This document shows, one piece after another, positions 57,406 through 64,000 of a stretch of 64,000 bases of DNA. The stretch lies in assembly GCA_963704875.1 (NCBI GenBank), contig CAVPIA010000001.1, positions 77,323 through 141,322 on the forward strand. Direction: 5' to 3'. A program made the translations under genes and the position numbers. The notes under the pieces are model-generated. The model worked only from the letters and a program-made list of their open reading frames with translations, was not told the DNA's origin and did no database searches. The DNA is from CAMYOC01 sp963704875 (GTDB lineage Bacteria > Pseudomonadota > Gammaproteobacteria > Steroidobacterales > XN24). Each line of letters begins with the position of its first letter. Position 1 is the stretch's first letter.

Positions 57406-59205
57406 ATGTCAATCAAGCGCAATCGTAATTTCTCAATCATCGCCCATATAGACCATGGCAAGTCCACCCTTGCCGATAGGTTCATTCAGCGCTGTGGCGG
57501 TCTGGCAGATCGGGAAATGGCCGAACAGGTGCTAGATTCCATGGACCTTGAACGTGAGCGCGGGATCACGATCAAGGCCCAGAGCGTGTCGCTGGACTAC
57601 ACCGCGCGAGATGGCCAGAGCTACCGACTGAATCTGATTGACACGCCTGGGCACGTGGATTTCTCCTATGAGGTTTCCCGCTCTCTGGCAGCCTGCGAGG
57701 GCGCCCTGCTGGTGGTGGATGCGGCGCAGGGTGTTGAGGCCCAGTCTGTGGCCAATTGCTACACCGCGCTCGAGCAGGGTCTCGAAGTCGTGCCGGTGAT
57801 CAACAAGATAGATTTGCCTTCCGCCGATCCGGAAGGCGTGTGCCGAGAAATCGAGGACATCATCGGTATCGATGCCGCGGACGCCTTGCTGGTCAGCGCG
57901 AAAACCGGACTCGGCGTCGACGATGTGCTGGAGGCGGTGGTGGCGAGAGTGCCGCCACCAGAAGGCGACGAGGATGCGCCGCTGCAGGCGCTGATTGTCG
58001 ATTCCTGGTTCGACAACTATGTGGGTGTGGTGTCGCTTATCCGGGTGGTGAACGGGAGACTGCCTGTCGGTGCCCGGGTCAAGGTAATGTCGTCGGGCCG
58101 CAGCTACCCGGTAGATCGGGTTGGCGTGTTTACCCCGAAGATGACCGACCGTGATGTGCTTCTTGCAGGAGAGGTCGGTTTTCTTATCGCCGGCATCAAG
58201 GAGATCGATGGCGCACCGGTAGGCGATACCCTGACTATGGAGAAAAACGCCTGCCTGGTGCCACTGCCGGGCTTCAAGCAAGTTCAGCCGCGTGTGTTCG
58301 CCGGCGTGTTCACGGTGAATTCCGACGACTACGAAGACTTCCGTGAAGCGCTGCAAAAATTGCGTCTGAATGATGCCGCGCTGCATTTCGAACCGGAGAC
58401 CTCAACCGCTCTGGGATTCGGCTTCCGTTGTGGTTTTCTTGGCATGCTGCACATGGAGATCGTGCAGGAACGGCTGGAACGGGAATACGATCTGGATCTG
58501 ATCACAACCGCGCCCACGGTCGTCTACGAATTGCTGACTACCGACGGTACGCTCAGCTATATCGACAATCCATCGAAACTGCCACCTACCGCACAGATAG
58601 ACGAGATCCGCGAGCCTATCATCGAGGCGAGTATCCTGGTGCCACAGGATCATGTCGGTGCGGTGATCAAGCTGTGTATTGAGAAACGCGGGGTGCAGAA
58701 AAAGCTGTTGTATCTCGGTAATCAGGTGTCGCTGGTTTACGAACTGCCCATGGCCGATGTGGTGCTGGACTTTTTTGATCGTCTGAAATCTGTGAGTCGC
58801 GGTTACGCATCATTCGACTATCGTTTCGAGCGTTATCAGGCAGCGCCGCTGGTCAGACTGGACGTGCTGATCAATAGCGAGCGGGTTGACGCATTGTCTC
58901 TGATCGTTCATCGGGATATCGCTCAGCGCAGGGGGCGGGATCTGGTTGATCGGATGCGGGAGCTTGTTCCGCGCCAGATGTTCGACGTCGCTATCCAGGC
59001 AGCGATAGGCAGCCAGATCATATCGCGGCAAACGGTCAAAGCGCTACGCAAGAACGTGACTGCCAAATGCTATGGCGGTGATGTATCACGCAAGCGGAAA
59101 TTGCTTGAGAAGCAGAAAGCCGGCAAGCGCAGGATGAAACAAGTGGGTTCCGTCGAGATACCACAGGAAGCATTCCTGGCCGTGTTGCAGGTGGAAAAGA
59201 AATAA
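57406..59205 (+). CDS. lepA: Elongation factor 4 (LepA)
   Basis: A ribosome-associated translational GTPase. The 599 residues equal the E. coli length. G-domain motifs are AHIDHGKSTLADR, DTPGHVDFSYEV and NKIDLPSADP. LGFGFRCGFLGMLHMEIVQE is in domain III, and the unique C-terminal domain has RKRKLLEKQKAGKRRMKQVG. ATG 57406 gives the family start; the in-frame ATG at 57364 overlaps the -10 and is rejected. No Shine-Dalgarno is evident. lepB follows in the same frame. Confidence 0.96.
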   Translation: MSIKRNRNFSIIAHIDHGKSTLADRFIQRCGGLADREMAEQVLDSMDLERERGITIKAQSVSLDYTARDGQSYRLNLIDTPGHVDFSYEVSRSLAACEGALLVVDAAQGVEAQSVANCYTALEQGLEVVPVINKIDLPSADPEGVCREIEDIIGIDAADALLVSAKTGLGVDDVLEAVVARVPPPEGDEDAPLQALIVDSWFDNYVGVVSLIRVVNGRLPVGARVKVMSSGRSYPVDRVGVFTPKMTDRDVLLAGEVGFLIAGIKEIDGAPVGDTLTMEKNACLVPLPGFKQVQPRVFAGVFTVNSDDYEDFREALQKLRLNDAALHFEPETSTALGFGFRCGFLGMLHMEIVQERLEREYDLDLITTAPTVVYELLTTDGTLSYIDNPSKLPPTAQIDEIREPIIEASILVPQDHVGAVIKLCIEKRGVQKKLLYLGNQVSLVYELPMADVVLDFFDRLKSVSRGYASFDYRFERYQAAPLVRLDVLINSERVDALSLIVHRDIAQRRGRDLVDRMRELVPRQMFDVAIQAAIGSQIISRQTVKALRKNVTAKCYGGDVSRKRKLLEKQKAGKRRMKQVGSVEIPQEAFLAVLQVEKK

Positions 59206-59262
59206 CCAATACTTGCCTGCGCCTGGGCGCGGCCCAATCGGGTTCTGGACGAGGATAGAAAC

Positions 59263-60219
59263 ATCAGCCTGATTCTTTTTTTTCTGCTGTTTGTCAGTGG
59301 TGTGTTGTGGGCGGCGGATGCGGTGATGCTGCGCTATGCACGCAGCGATGGTGCCGAGGAAGCGCCGGCACCGGTGCCGGGCTGGGTCCGCGTCGCGCGC
59401 GGCGTGTTTCTGCTGGCATTGCTGCCGGCCCTTTATCTGTTGATGAAGGATTTCGATTTCGAGCTGGCGATGGTTCTGGCCGGTTTGTTTACCGGACTGA
59501 TCTGGCTGCTCGACCGGTTCTGGCTGGCAGCCGCTCGCACTCGGGCCGGCGCTGCAGACACGGAGCCGACGCTGGTCGAGTATTGCCGCTCGTTCTTCCC
59601 GATTATTCTGCTGGTCCTGGTCGTCCGTTCATTTCTCTTCGAGCCCTTTCGGATTCCATCCAGCTCGATGCTGCCTACGCTCCGGGACGGTGATTTTATC
59701 TTCGTGAACAAGTTCACGTACGGTTTGCGCATGCCGGTAGTCAAGACCAAATTTGTCGAGATGAGCGAGCCGCAACGAGGCGACGTAGTGGTCTTCAGGC
59801 TGCCGTCGAATCCCAAAGTCAACTACATCAAACGCCTGGTCGGCCTGCCTGGCGACGTGGTTGTCTATCGGAACAAGCGGATTTTTGTCAATGGTGAAGA
59901 TATCCCGCTGCAGATAGAGGGCGACTACCGGGGCCCGGGGGCCCCAGGCGCCTTATTGGGCGTTGAGACACTTGGCCAGATCGAGCACGAGTTACTGCTG
60001 GCCAAGGCGCGGCTTGGCCGCGAGGGCGAATTCCGGGTGCCTGAGGGCCACTTCTTTATGATGGGCGACAACCGCGACAATAGCCGCGACAGTCGGTACG
60101 ATGAAGTGGGCTTCGTCCCCGAGGAAAACCTGGTCGGTAAGGCGGTCGCGATCTGGATGAATTGGGATACAGATAATTCCGGACCGGCATGGGGTCGGAT
60201 CGGCACTCGTATCCAGTAA
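59263..60219 (+). CDS. lepB: Signal peptidase I LepB, apparent ATC start
   Basis: Cleaves signal peptides of exported proteins. The catalytic serine is in FRIPSSSMLPTL and the lysine in NYIKRLVGLPGD; MMGDNRDNSRDSRYD is a further signature. The family N-terminal membrane helix (SLILFFLLFVSGVLWAADAV) is encoded, but no ATG, GTG or TTG exists in frame between the lepA stop (59205) and GTG 59302, which cuts that helix in half. An ideal GAGGA (59251-59255) lies 7 bases before ATC at 59263, exactly where ATG is expected. I therefore start at 59263 (318 residues); annotation pipelines would choose 59302 (305 residues). Further membrane segments precede the catalytic domain. Confidence 0.88.
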   Translation: MSLILFFLLFVSGVLWAADAVMLRYARSDGAEEAPAPVPGWVRVARGVFLLALLPALYLLMKDFDFELAMVLAGLFTGLIWLLDRFWLAAARTRAGAADTEPTLVEYCRSFFPIILLVLVVRSFLFEPFRIPSSSMLPTLRDGDFIFVNKFTYGLRMPVVKTKFVEMSEPQRGDVVVFRLPSNPKVNYIKRLVGLPGDVVVYRNKRIFVNGEDIPLQIEGDYRGPGAPGALLGVETLGQIEHELLLAKARLGREGEFRVPEGHFFMMGDNRDNSRDSRYDEVGFVPEENLVGKAVAIWMNWDTDNSGPAWGRIGTRIQ

Positions 60220-60248
60220 TCGGAAGTTCAGGATTGGAGGATTTTTCC

Positions 60249-60614
60249 ATGTATCGAAGACAAGACGGCATCACTGTACTCGGTTTCCTGATACTGGCCG
60301 CATTCATCGGTCTGTTTATCCTGGCAGGCGTCAAACTGGCGCCGGTCTATCTGGAAAGCATGGACGTAAAGGCAGCGCTGGCGCAGACCAAGACTGAGCT
60401 TGATGGGAATCGTCCTACCATCAGCGAAATCCGTAAGGCGGTCCAGCGGCGTTTTGACGTCGACAGCGTTCGCCGTCTGACCTCCAAGGACGTAAAGATC
60501 ACTCGTGGCGGCGAGGGTTTTATTGTCGATGCGTCGTATGAGGGGCGTGTCGATTACATCGGCAATCTGGCTCTGGTGCTGACATTCGACAACAAGGTCG
60601 AGATCGTGAATTGA
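60249..60614 (+). CDS. DUF4845 domain-containing protein
   Basis: A 121-residue protein with one N-terminal membrane helix that resembles a type IV pilin leader region (QDGITVLGFLILAAFIGLFI), then a small alpha/beta domain (AGVKLAPVYLESMDVKAALA; ITRGGEGFIVDASYEGRV). It is regularly found between lepB and rnc in gamma- and betaproteobacteria; its function is unknown. ATG 60249 has GGAGG (60236-60240) 8 bases upstream. The stop overlaps the rnc TTG start. Confidence 0.88.
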   Translation: MYRRQDGITVLGFLILAAFIGLFILAGVKLAPVYLESMDVKAALAQTKTELDGNRPTISEIRKAVQRRFDVDSVRRLTSKDVKITRGGEGFIVDASYEGRVDYIGNLALVLTFDNKVEIVN

Positions 60615-61294
60615 GCGACAGCGCTCGCTGGTCAACACAGTCGCTAGCCTATCAGTTTCAAAATACGTCCCTGCTCGATCAGGCGCTATCCCATCGCAGC
60701 GTGGGTGGTACCAACAACGAGCGTCTTGAGTTCCTTGGTGATGCCATCCTTGGCATGCTGGTGGCTGAGGCCCTGTACCATGCGCTGCCGGACGCGGATG
60801 AAGGTTATCTGAGTCGACTGCGCGCCCACCTGGTGCGGCGGGAAACGCTGGCTGAGATTGCCGCCGAGATCTCGCTGGGTGGGCAGATCCGGCTCGGCCC
60901 CGGTGAACTCAAGAGCGGCGGTCACCGACGCGCCTCGATTCTGGCCAATGGTCTTGAAGCAGTGCTGGGTGCAGTGTATCTGGACAGTGGTCACAGTGCG
61001 GCACGCGAGGTCGTGCTGCGCCTGATGCGGCGGCGCATGGACGCTCTGCCAAGTCATGACAAACTCAAGGATCCAAAGACGCGATTGCAGGAGACGCTGC
61101 AATCAGCCGGTCAGGACTTGCCTGTCTATAGCATCGATAGTGTGTCAGGAGAGGATCACCGGCAGCGCTTTACAGCCTCATGCCGATTGCCTGACTGCGG
61201 GGCGAGTACCACGGGCGAGGGCCGCAGCCGCAGGCAGGCAGAACAGGCCGCTGCCGAAGCAATGATCGCCCAGCTGGAAAAGCGTGATGTCTGA
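60611..61294 (+). CDS. rnc: Ribonuclease III
   Basis: Cuts double-stranded RNA, for example in rRNA precursor processing. The 227 residues have the nuclease signature NERLEFLGDAILGMLVAEAL with the catalytic Glu and Asp, ANGLEAVLGAVYLD, and a C-terminal double-stranded RNA-binding domain (DPKTRLQETLQSAGQDLPVY). The TTG start at 60611 overlaps the upstream stop as TTGA. Its last eight bases overlap era. Confidence 0.95.
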   Translation: MSDSARWSTQSLAYQFQNTSLLDQALSHRSVGGTNNERLEFLGDAILGMLVAEALYHALPDADEGYLSRLRAHLVRRETLAEIAAEISLGGQIRLGPGELKSGGHRRASILANGLEAVLGAVYLDSGHSAAREVVLRLMRRRMDALPSHDKLKDPKTRLQETLQSAGQDLPVYSIDSVSGEDHRQRFTASCRLPDCGASTTGEGRSRRQAEQAAAEAMIAQLEKRDV

Positions 61295-62180
61295 ATTTCG
61301 CTGCGGTTATGTCGCGTTGCTCGGGCGGCCCAATGTGGGCAAGTCGACGCTGCTGAATACCTTGCTGGGTCAGAAGGTGAGTATCGTGACACCCAAGCCG
61401 CAGACGACGCGACACCGCATCCTTGGTATCGACACGACTGCGGACTCACAGATCATCTATATCGATACACCGGGGATGCACCGCAATCAGAAGCGTGCGC
61501 TGAACCAGGCGATGAACCGGGCAGCGAGCAGCTCTATGGCTGATGCGGATCTGTTGGTTCTGGTGTTTGAGGCTCTGCACTGGTCGGGGGAGGATCAGGA
61601 CGTCCTCGATCAGGCCTCAGCCACCGGCAGACCGATGATCGCAGTCGTCAGCAAGGTCGACAAGGTGCAACCCCGCGCCGCGCTGATGCCGGTGCTGCAA
61701 CAGATGGCAACGCGCGCGCAGTTCGAGGAAATCATCCCGGTTTCGTCGCATCGCGGCAGCAACATCAATACGCTTCGCACCGCGGTGCTTGCGCGCTTGC
61801 CGGCAGGGCCGCAGCTGTTTCCGGAGGAGCAGATCAGCGATCGCAGCGAGCGATTCCAGGTCGCGGAAATCGTTCGCGAGAAGTTCATGCTACGTCTGCA
61901 CGATGAGATCCCCTATGGGCTCACGGTTGAAGTTCAGGCGATGGAGTCCTCGGCGAATCTGTTGCGTATCGCCGCCACGGTCTGGCTCGAACGGGAAAGC
62001 CAGAAGGCCATCGTCATCGGCAAGGGCGGAGGCCAGATCAAGGCCTGCGGGACCGCGGCAAGGGTTGAACTGGAACGCCTGTTTGATAACCGGGTCCATC
62101 TTGATCTGCGGGTCAAAGTGAAGGAACACTGGGCGGATCGTGAGCGGGAACTACAGAATTTCGGGTTCGACGCAGAATGA
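61287..62180 (+). CDS. era: GTPase Era
   Basis: A small GTPase that binds the 3' end of 16S rRNA during 30S maturation. The 297 residues have G1 GRPNVGKS (13-20), G2 around KPQTTRHR, G3 DTPG (60-63), and a KH domain with VIGKGGGQIKACG. The G4 motif reads SKVD (122-125) rather than the usual NKVD. ATG 61287 overlaps the end of rnc; a GTG one codon earlier is possible. The stop overlaps the recO ATG. Confidence 0.95.
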   Translation: MSEFRCGYVALLGRPNVGKSTLLNTLLGQKVSIVTPKPQTTRHRILGIDTTADSQIIYIDTPGMHRNQKRALNQAMNRAASSSMADADLLVLVFEALHWSGEDQDVLDQASATGRPMIAVVSKVDKVQPRAALMPVLQQMATRAQFEEIIPVSSHRGSNINTLRTAVLARLPAGPQLFPEEQISDRSERFQVAEIVREKFMLRLHDEIPYGLTVEVQAMESSANLLRIAATVWLERESQKAIVIGKGGGQIKACGTAARVELERLFDNRVHLDLRVKVKEHWADRERELQNFGFDAE

Positions 62181-62920
62181 GCCAACGGCGGCAGACCGAG
62201 CTGGAGCCTGCCTGGGTCCTGCATCACCGGCCATACCGCGATAGCAGTGAAATCGTCGATCTGCTTACTCAGGCGCAAGGGCGGGTCGCCGTGGTGGCAC
62301 GTGGCAGCCGCCGCCCGGGCCGCAATCGACAGGCGCTGGAGCCTTTCCGACCGCTGCTGGTGAGTTGGCGCGGCCGGGGTGAGTTGCAAACCCTGGTTAG
62401 CGTCGAGCCCCGTGGAGCAGCCGTGAGGGCGACCGGGCAACGACTGTTGAGCATGTTCTATCTGAACGAGTTGCTGCTCAGATTGCTGCAAAAACATGAT
62501 CCGCATCCGCAGACGTTTGCCGACTACGAGTGGGCGCTGACGGAGCTGGGCGCTGGCGGGCCGGAGGCGCCGGTGCTGAGAGTATTCGAGAAGCGCCTGC
62601 TGGATGCCATGGGTTATGGGCTGAATCTCGAGGCGGATGAGCAGGGCTGTGTGCTTGAGCCTGGCGTCAGCTATCGCTATCTGCCCGAGCAGGGCCCGGT
62701 GCGAGCGCTTGACGGCGATACCGGGGGCTTGCTGGTCCAGGGTGCGTCGCTGATCGCGCTGGCCGCTGAACGGCTGGAGGACGAAGTCGAATTGCGCGAA
62801 GCTCGCCTGGTGCTGCGGCGAACCCTGGACCTGTATCTCGGAGATCGACCATTAAAGAGCCGGGAAGTCCTGCGGGCCATGCGCAACGGCGCCTCGGGCG
62901 GGCGGTTTCTGGCAGAATAG
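62177..62920 (+). CDS. recO: DNA repair protein RecO
   Basis: A recombination mediator that helps load RecA on SSB-coated DNA in the RecF pathway, to which RecJ (44-46 kb) also belongs. The 247 residues have an N-terminal OB fold (AWVLHHRPYRDSSEIVDLLT, RVAVVARGSRRP) and a helical domain (FYLNELLLRLLQKHDPHPQT). No zinc-finger cysteines are evident. The ATG overlaps the era stop. The usual era-recO-pdxJ order is kept. Confidence 0.93.
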   Translation: MSQRRQTELEPAWVLHHRPYRDSSEIVDLLTQAQGRVAVVARGSRRPGRNRQALEPFRPLLVSWRGRGELQTLVSVEPRGAAVRATGQRLLSMFYLNELLLRLLQKHDPHPQTFADYEWALTELGAGGPEAPVLRVFEKRLLDAMGYGLNLEADEQGCVLEPGVSYRYLPEQGPVRALDGDTGGLLVQGASLIALAAERLEDEVELREARLVLRRTLDLYLGDRPLKSREVLRAMRNGASGGRFLAE

Positions 62921-62963
62921 CGCTCGGAAACAAGATTCAGAAAGCCTCCGGCGAGTTCGATAT

Positions 62964-63701
62964 ATGAAAAAGAACATCCTGCTCGGCGTCAACATCGATC
63001 ATGTCGCCACTATCCGACAGGCCCGCGGAACCCGTTACCCGGATCCGGTCTATGCTGCTCTGATGGCGGAGCAGGCAGGTGCGGACAGCATTACTCTGCA
63101 TCTCCGGGAAGACCGACGTCATATCCAGGACCGCGATCTGCGGGCGATGCGCGGCGTGCTGCAGACACGCATGAACCTGGAAATGGCAGTGACCGAAGAG
63201 ATGCTGTCGATCGCCTGTGATATTCGGCCACGGGATGTTTGCCTGGTCCCGGAGACACGTGAGGAGCTGACCACCGAGGGAGGGCTGGATGTTGTTGGCC
63301 AGCAGTCCCGGATCGCCGCTGCCTGTCAGACGCTGGGAGGCGCCGGCATGCGTGTTTCCCTGTTTATCGACCCGGATGAAGACCAGGTCGAGGCTGCGCG
63401 CGCGGCCGATGCGCCGGTCATCGAATTACACACTGGTGCCTACGCAGATGCTGAAGACGAAGATCTGCGGCAACAGGAACTTGACCGCATTCGTGCTGCT
63501 TCCGAGCTCGCCGACCGCATCGGATTGCAGGTCAACGCCGGCCACGGCCTGCACTACCACAACGTGCAGCCGGTGGCGCGGATCCCGGAAATCCGGGAAC
63601 TGAACATCGGTCACGCCATCATCGCCCGATCCATTTTCGACGGATTGTCTACCGCCGTGATCGAGATGAAGCGGTTGATGATCGAGGCCCGCCTCAGGTG
63701 A
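62964..63701 (+). CDS. pdxJ: Pyridoxine 5'-phosphate synthase PdxJ
   Basis: Makes pyridoxine 5'-phosphate from 1-amino-acetone-3-phosphate and deoxyxylulose 5-phosphate in vitamin B6 synthesis. The 245 residues form a TIM barrel with LLGVNIDHVATIRQARGTRY at the start, GADSITLHLREDRRHIQDRD, and VNAGHGLHYHNVQPV near the end. No clear Shine-Dalgarno. The stop overlaps the acpS GTG. Confidence 0.96.
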   Translation: MKKNILLGVNIDHVATIRQARGTRYPDPVYAALMAEQAGADSITLHLREDRRHIQDRDLRAMRGVLQTRMNLEMAVTEEMLSIACDIRPRDVCLVPETREELTTEGGLDVVGQQSRIAAACQTLGGAGMRVSLFIDPDEDQVEAARAADAPVIELHTGAYADAEDEDLRQQELDRIRAASELADRIGLQVNAGHGLHYHNVQPVARIPEIRELNIGHAIIARSIFDGLSTAVIEMKRLMIEARLR

Positions 63702-64000
63702 TATTTGGTATCGGGACCGACGTGATCCGATTGGATCGGGTGCAGCGGACGTTTGATCGCTTTGGTGAGCACTTCGTGGGCCGATTGTTATTGCCAGCCG
63801 AGCTTGAGGCGTTTCGCCGGCAACGCCGTCAGGGACGATTTCTGGCGATGCGTTTTGCGGCCAAGGAGGCCGTGGTCAAAGCGATGGGCACCGGGTTCGC
63901 CCATGGTATGTGGATCCGTGATGTCGGTGTGGTTCAGAACAGTTGGGGCCGGCCGGAAATCATATATTCCGATCGCGGGGAGAAACGCCGGCGCGAGCTC
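63698..64000 (+). CDS. acpS: Holo-[acyl-carrier-protein] synthase AcpS, 3' end missing
   Basis: Transfers phosphopantetheine from CoA to acyl carrier protein. The first 101 codons are in the window. The start is GTG 63698, overlapping the pdxJ stop as GTGA. IFGIGTDVIRLDRV holds the metal-binding Asp, and FLAMRFAAKEAVVKAMGTGF holds the conserved Phe-x-x-Lys-Glu motif of the family. The window ends about 20-25 codons short of the usual length. pdxJ-acpS is the standard pair. Confidence 0.93.
   Translation, partial: MIFGIGTDVIRLDRVQRTFDRFGEHFVGRLLLPAELEAFRRQRRQGRFLAMRFAAKEAVVKAMGTGFAHGMWIRDVGVVQNSWGRPEIIYSDRGEKRRREL

Noticed and set aside
1..64000. tRNA, rRNA, insertion sequence, prophage or attachment site
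   Set aside because: No transposase, integrase, terminal repeats, cloverleaf or rRNA sequence was recognised anywhere; intergenic gaps are short and accounted for.

Overview
The window is a stretch of ordinary chromosome from a gammaproteobacterium of moderately high GC content (about 60 percent by eye). The gene order is the classic gammaproteobacterial core: rpsB-tsf-pyrH-frr, dxr-rseP-bamA-skp-lpxD-fabZ-lpxA-lpxB-rnhB-dnaE-accA, pyrG-kdsA-eno-ftsB-ispD-ispF, surE-pcm-nlpD-rpoS and rpoE-rseABC-lepA-lepB-rnc-era-recO-pdxJ-acpS. An RpfE-like gene in front of recJ-prfB-lysS recalls the Xanthomonadales rpf region. The DUF1674 (SdhAF4) gene and the long PstC and PstA forms are absent from E. coli. 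I cannot fix the order or genus from the sequence alone.

Layout. 1-5.3 kb: phosphate uptake operon pstS(partial)-pstC-pstA-pstB-phoU, with a hairpin after pstS. 5.3-10.8 kb, minus strand: map-glnD-dapC-dapD (N-terminal Met removal, PII uridylylation, diaminopimelate synthesis). 10.8-31.7 kb, plus strand: translation genes, then isoprenoid, phospholipid, outer-membrane and lipid A genes, rnhB, dnaE, accA and tilS, mostly with overlapping stops and starts. 31.7-38.3 kb: pyrG-kdsA-eno-ftsB-ispD-ispF-truD, meeting a convergent smr gene. 38.9-42.7 kb: surE-pcm-yqaA-nlpD-rpoS. 42.7-48.7 kb: a minus-strand Mth938-domain gene, then rpfE-like-recJ-prfB-lysS. 48.8-54.3 kb: ygfZ diverging from a succinate dehydrogenase island (sdhAF4-sdhCDAB-sdhE-ygfX). 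54.3-57.3 kb: the sigma-E envelope stress operon rpoE-rseA-rseB-rseC plus a small glutaredoxin. 57.4-64 kb: lepA-lepB-DUF4845-rnc-era-recO-pdxJ-acpS (cut by the window end).

The genes serve envelope biogenesis (BamA, Skp, lipid A, CdsA, UppS, KdsA), its stress control (RseP cleaves RseA to free RpoE), and translation (S2, EF-Ts, RRF, RF2, LysS, LepA, Era). There are no tRNA or rRNA genes, insertion sequences, prophages or CRISPR arrays, and no unexplained gap above 300 bases.

I found no new multigene system. The points worth a second look are local: a lepB gene whose best start is an ATC codon behind a strong Shine-Dalgarno; a 130-residue Ala/Lys/Pro/Glu tail on ribosomal protein S2; a one-base frameshift in ygfZ; a 14-bp tandem duplication that makes a five-codon minicistron at the rseA/rseB junction; the rpoE start codon sitting in a hairpin under a textbook sigma-E promoter; and a low-GC codon patch in dnaE next to the catalytic motif.
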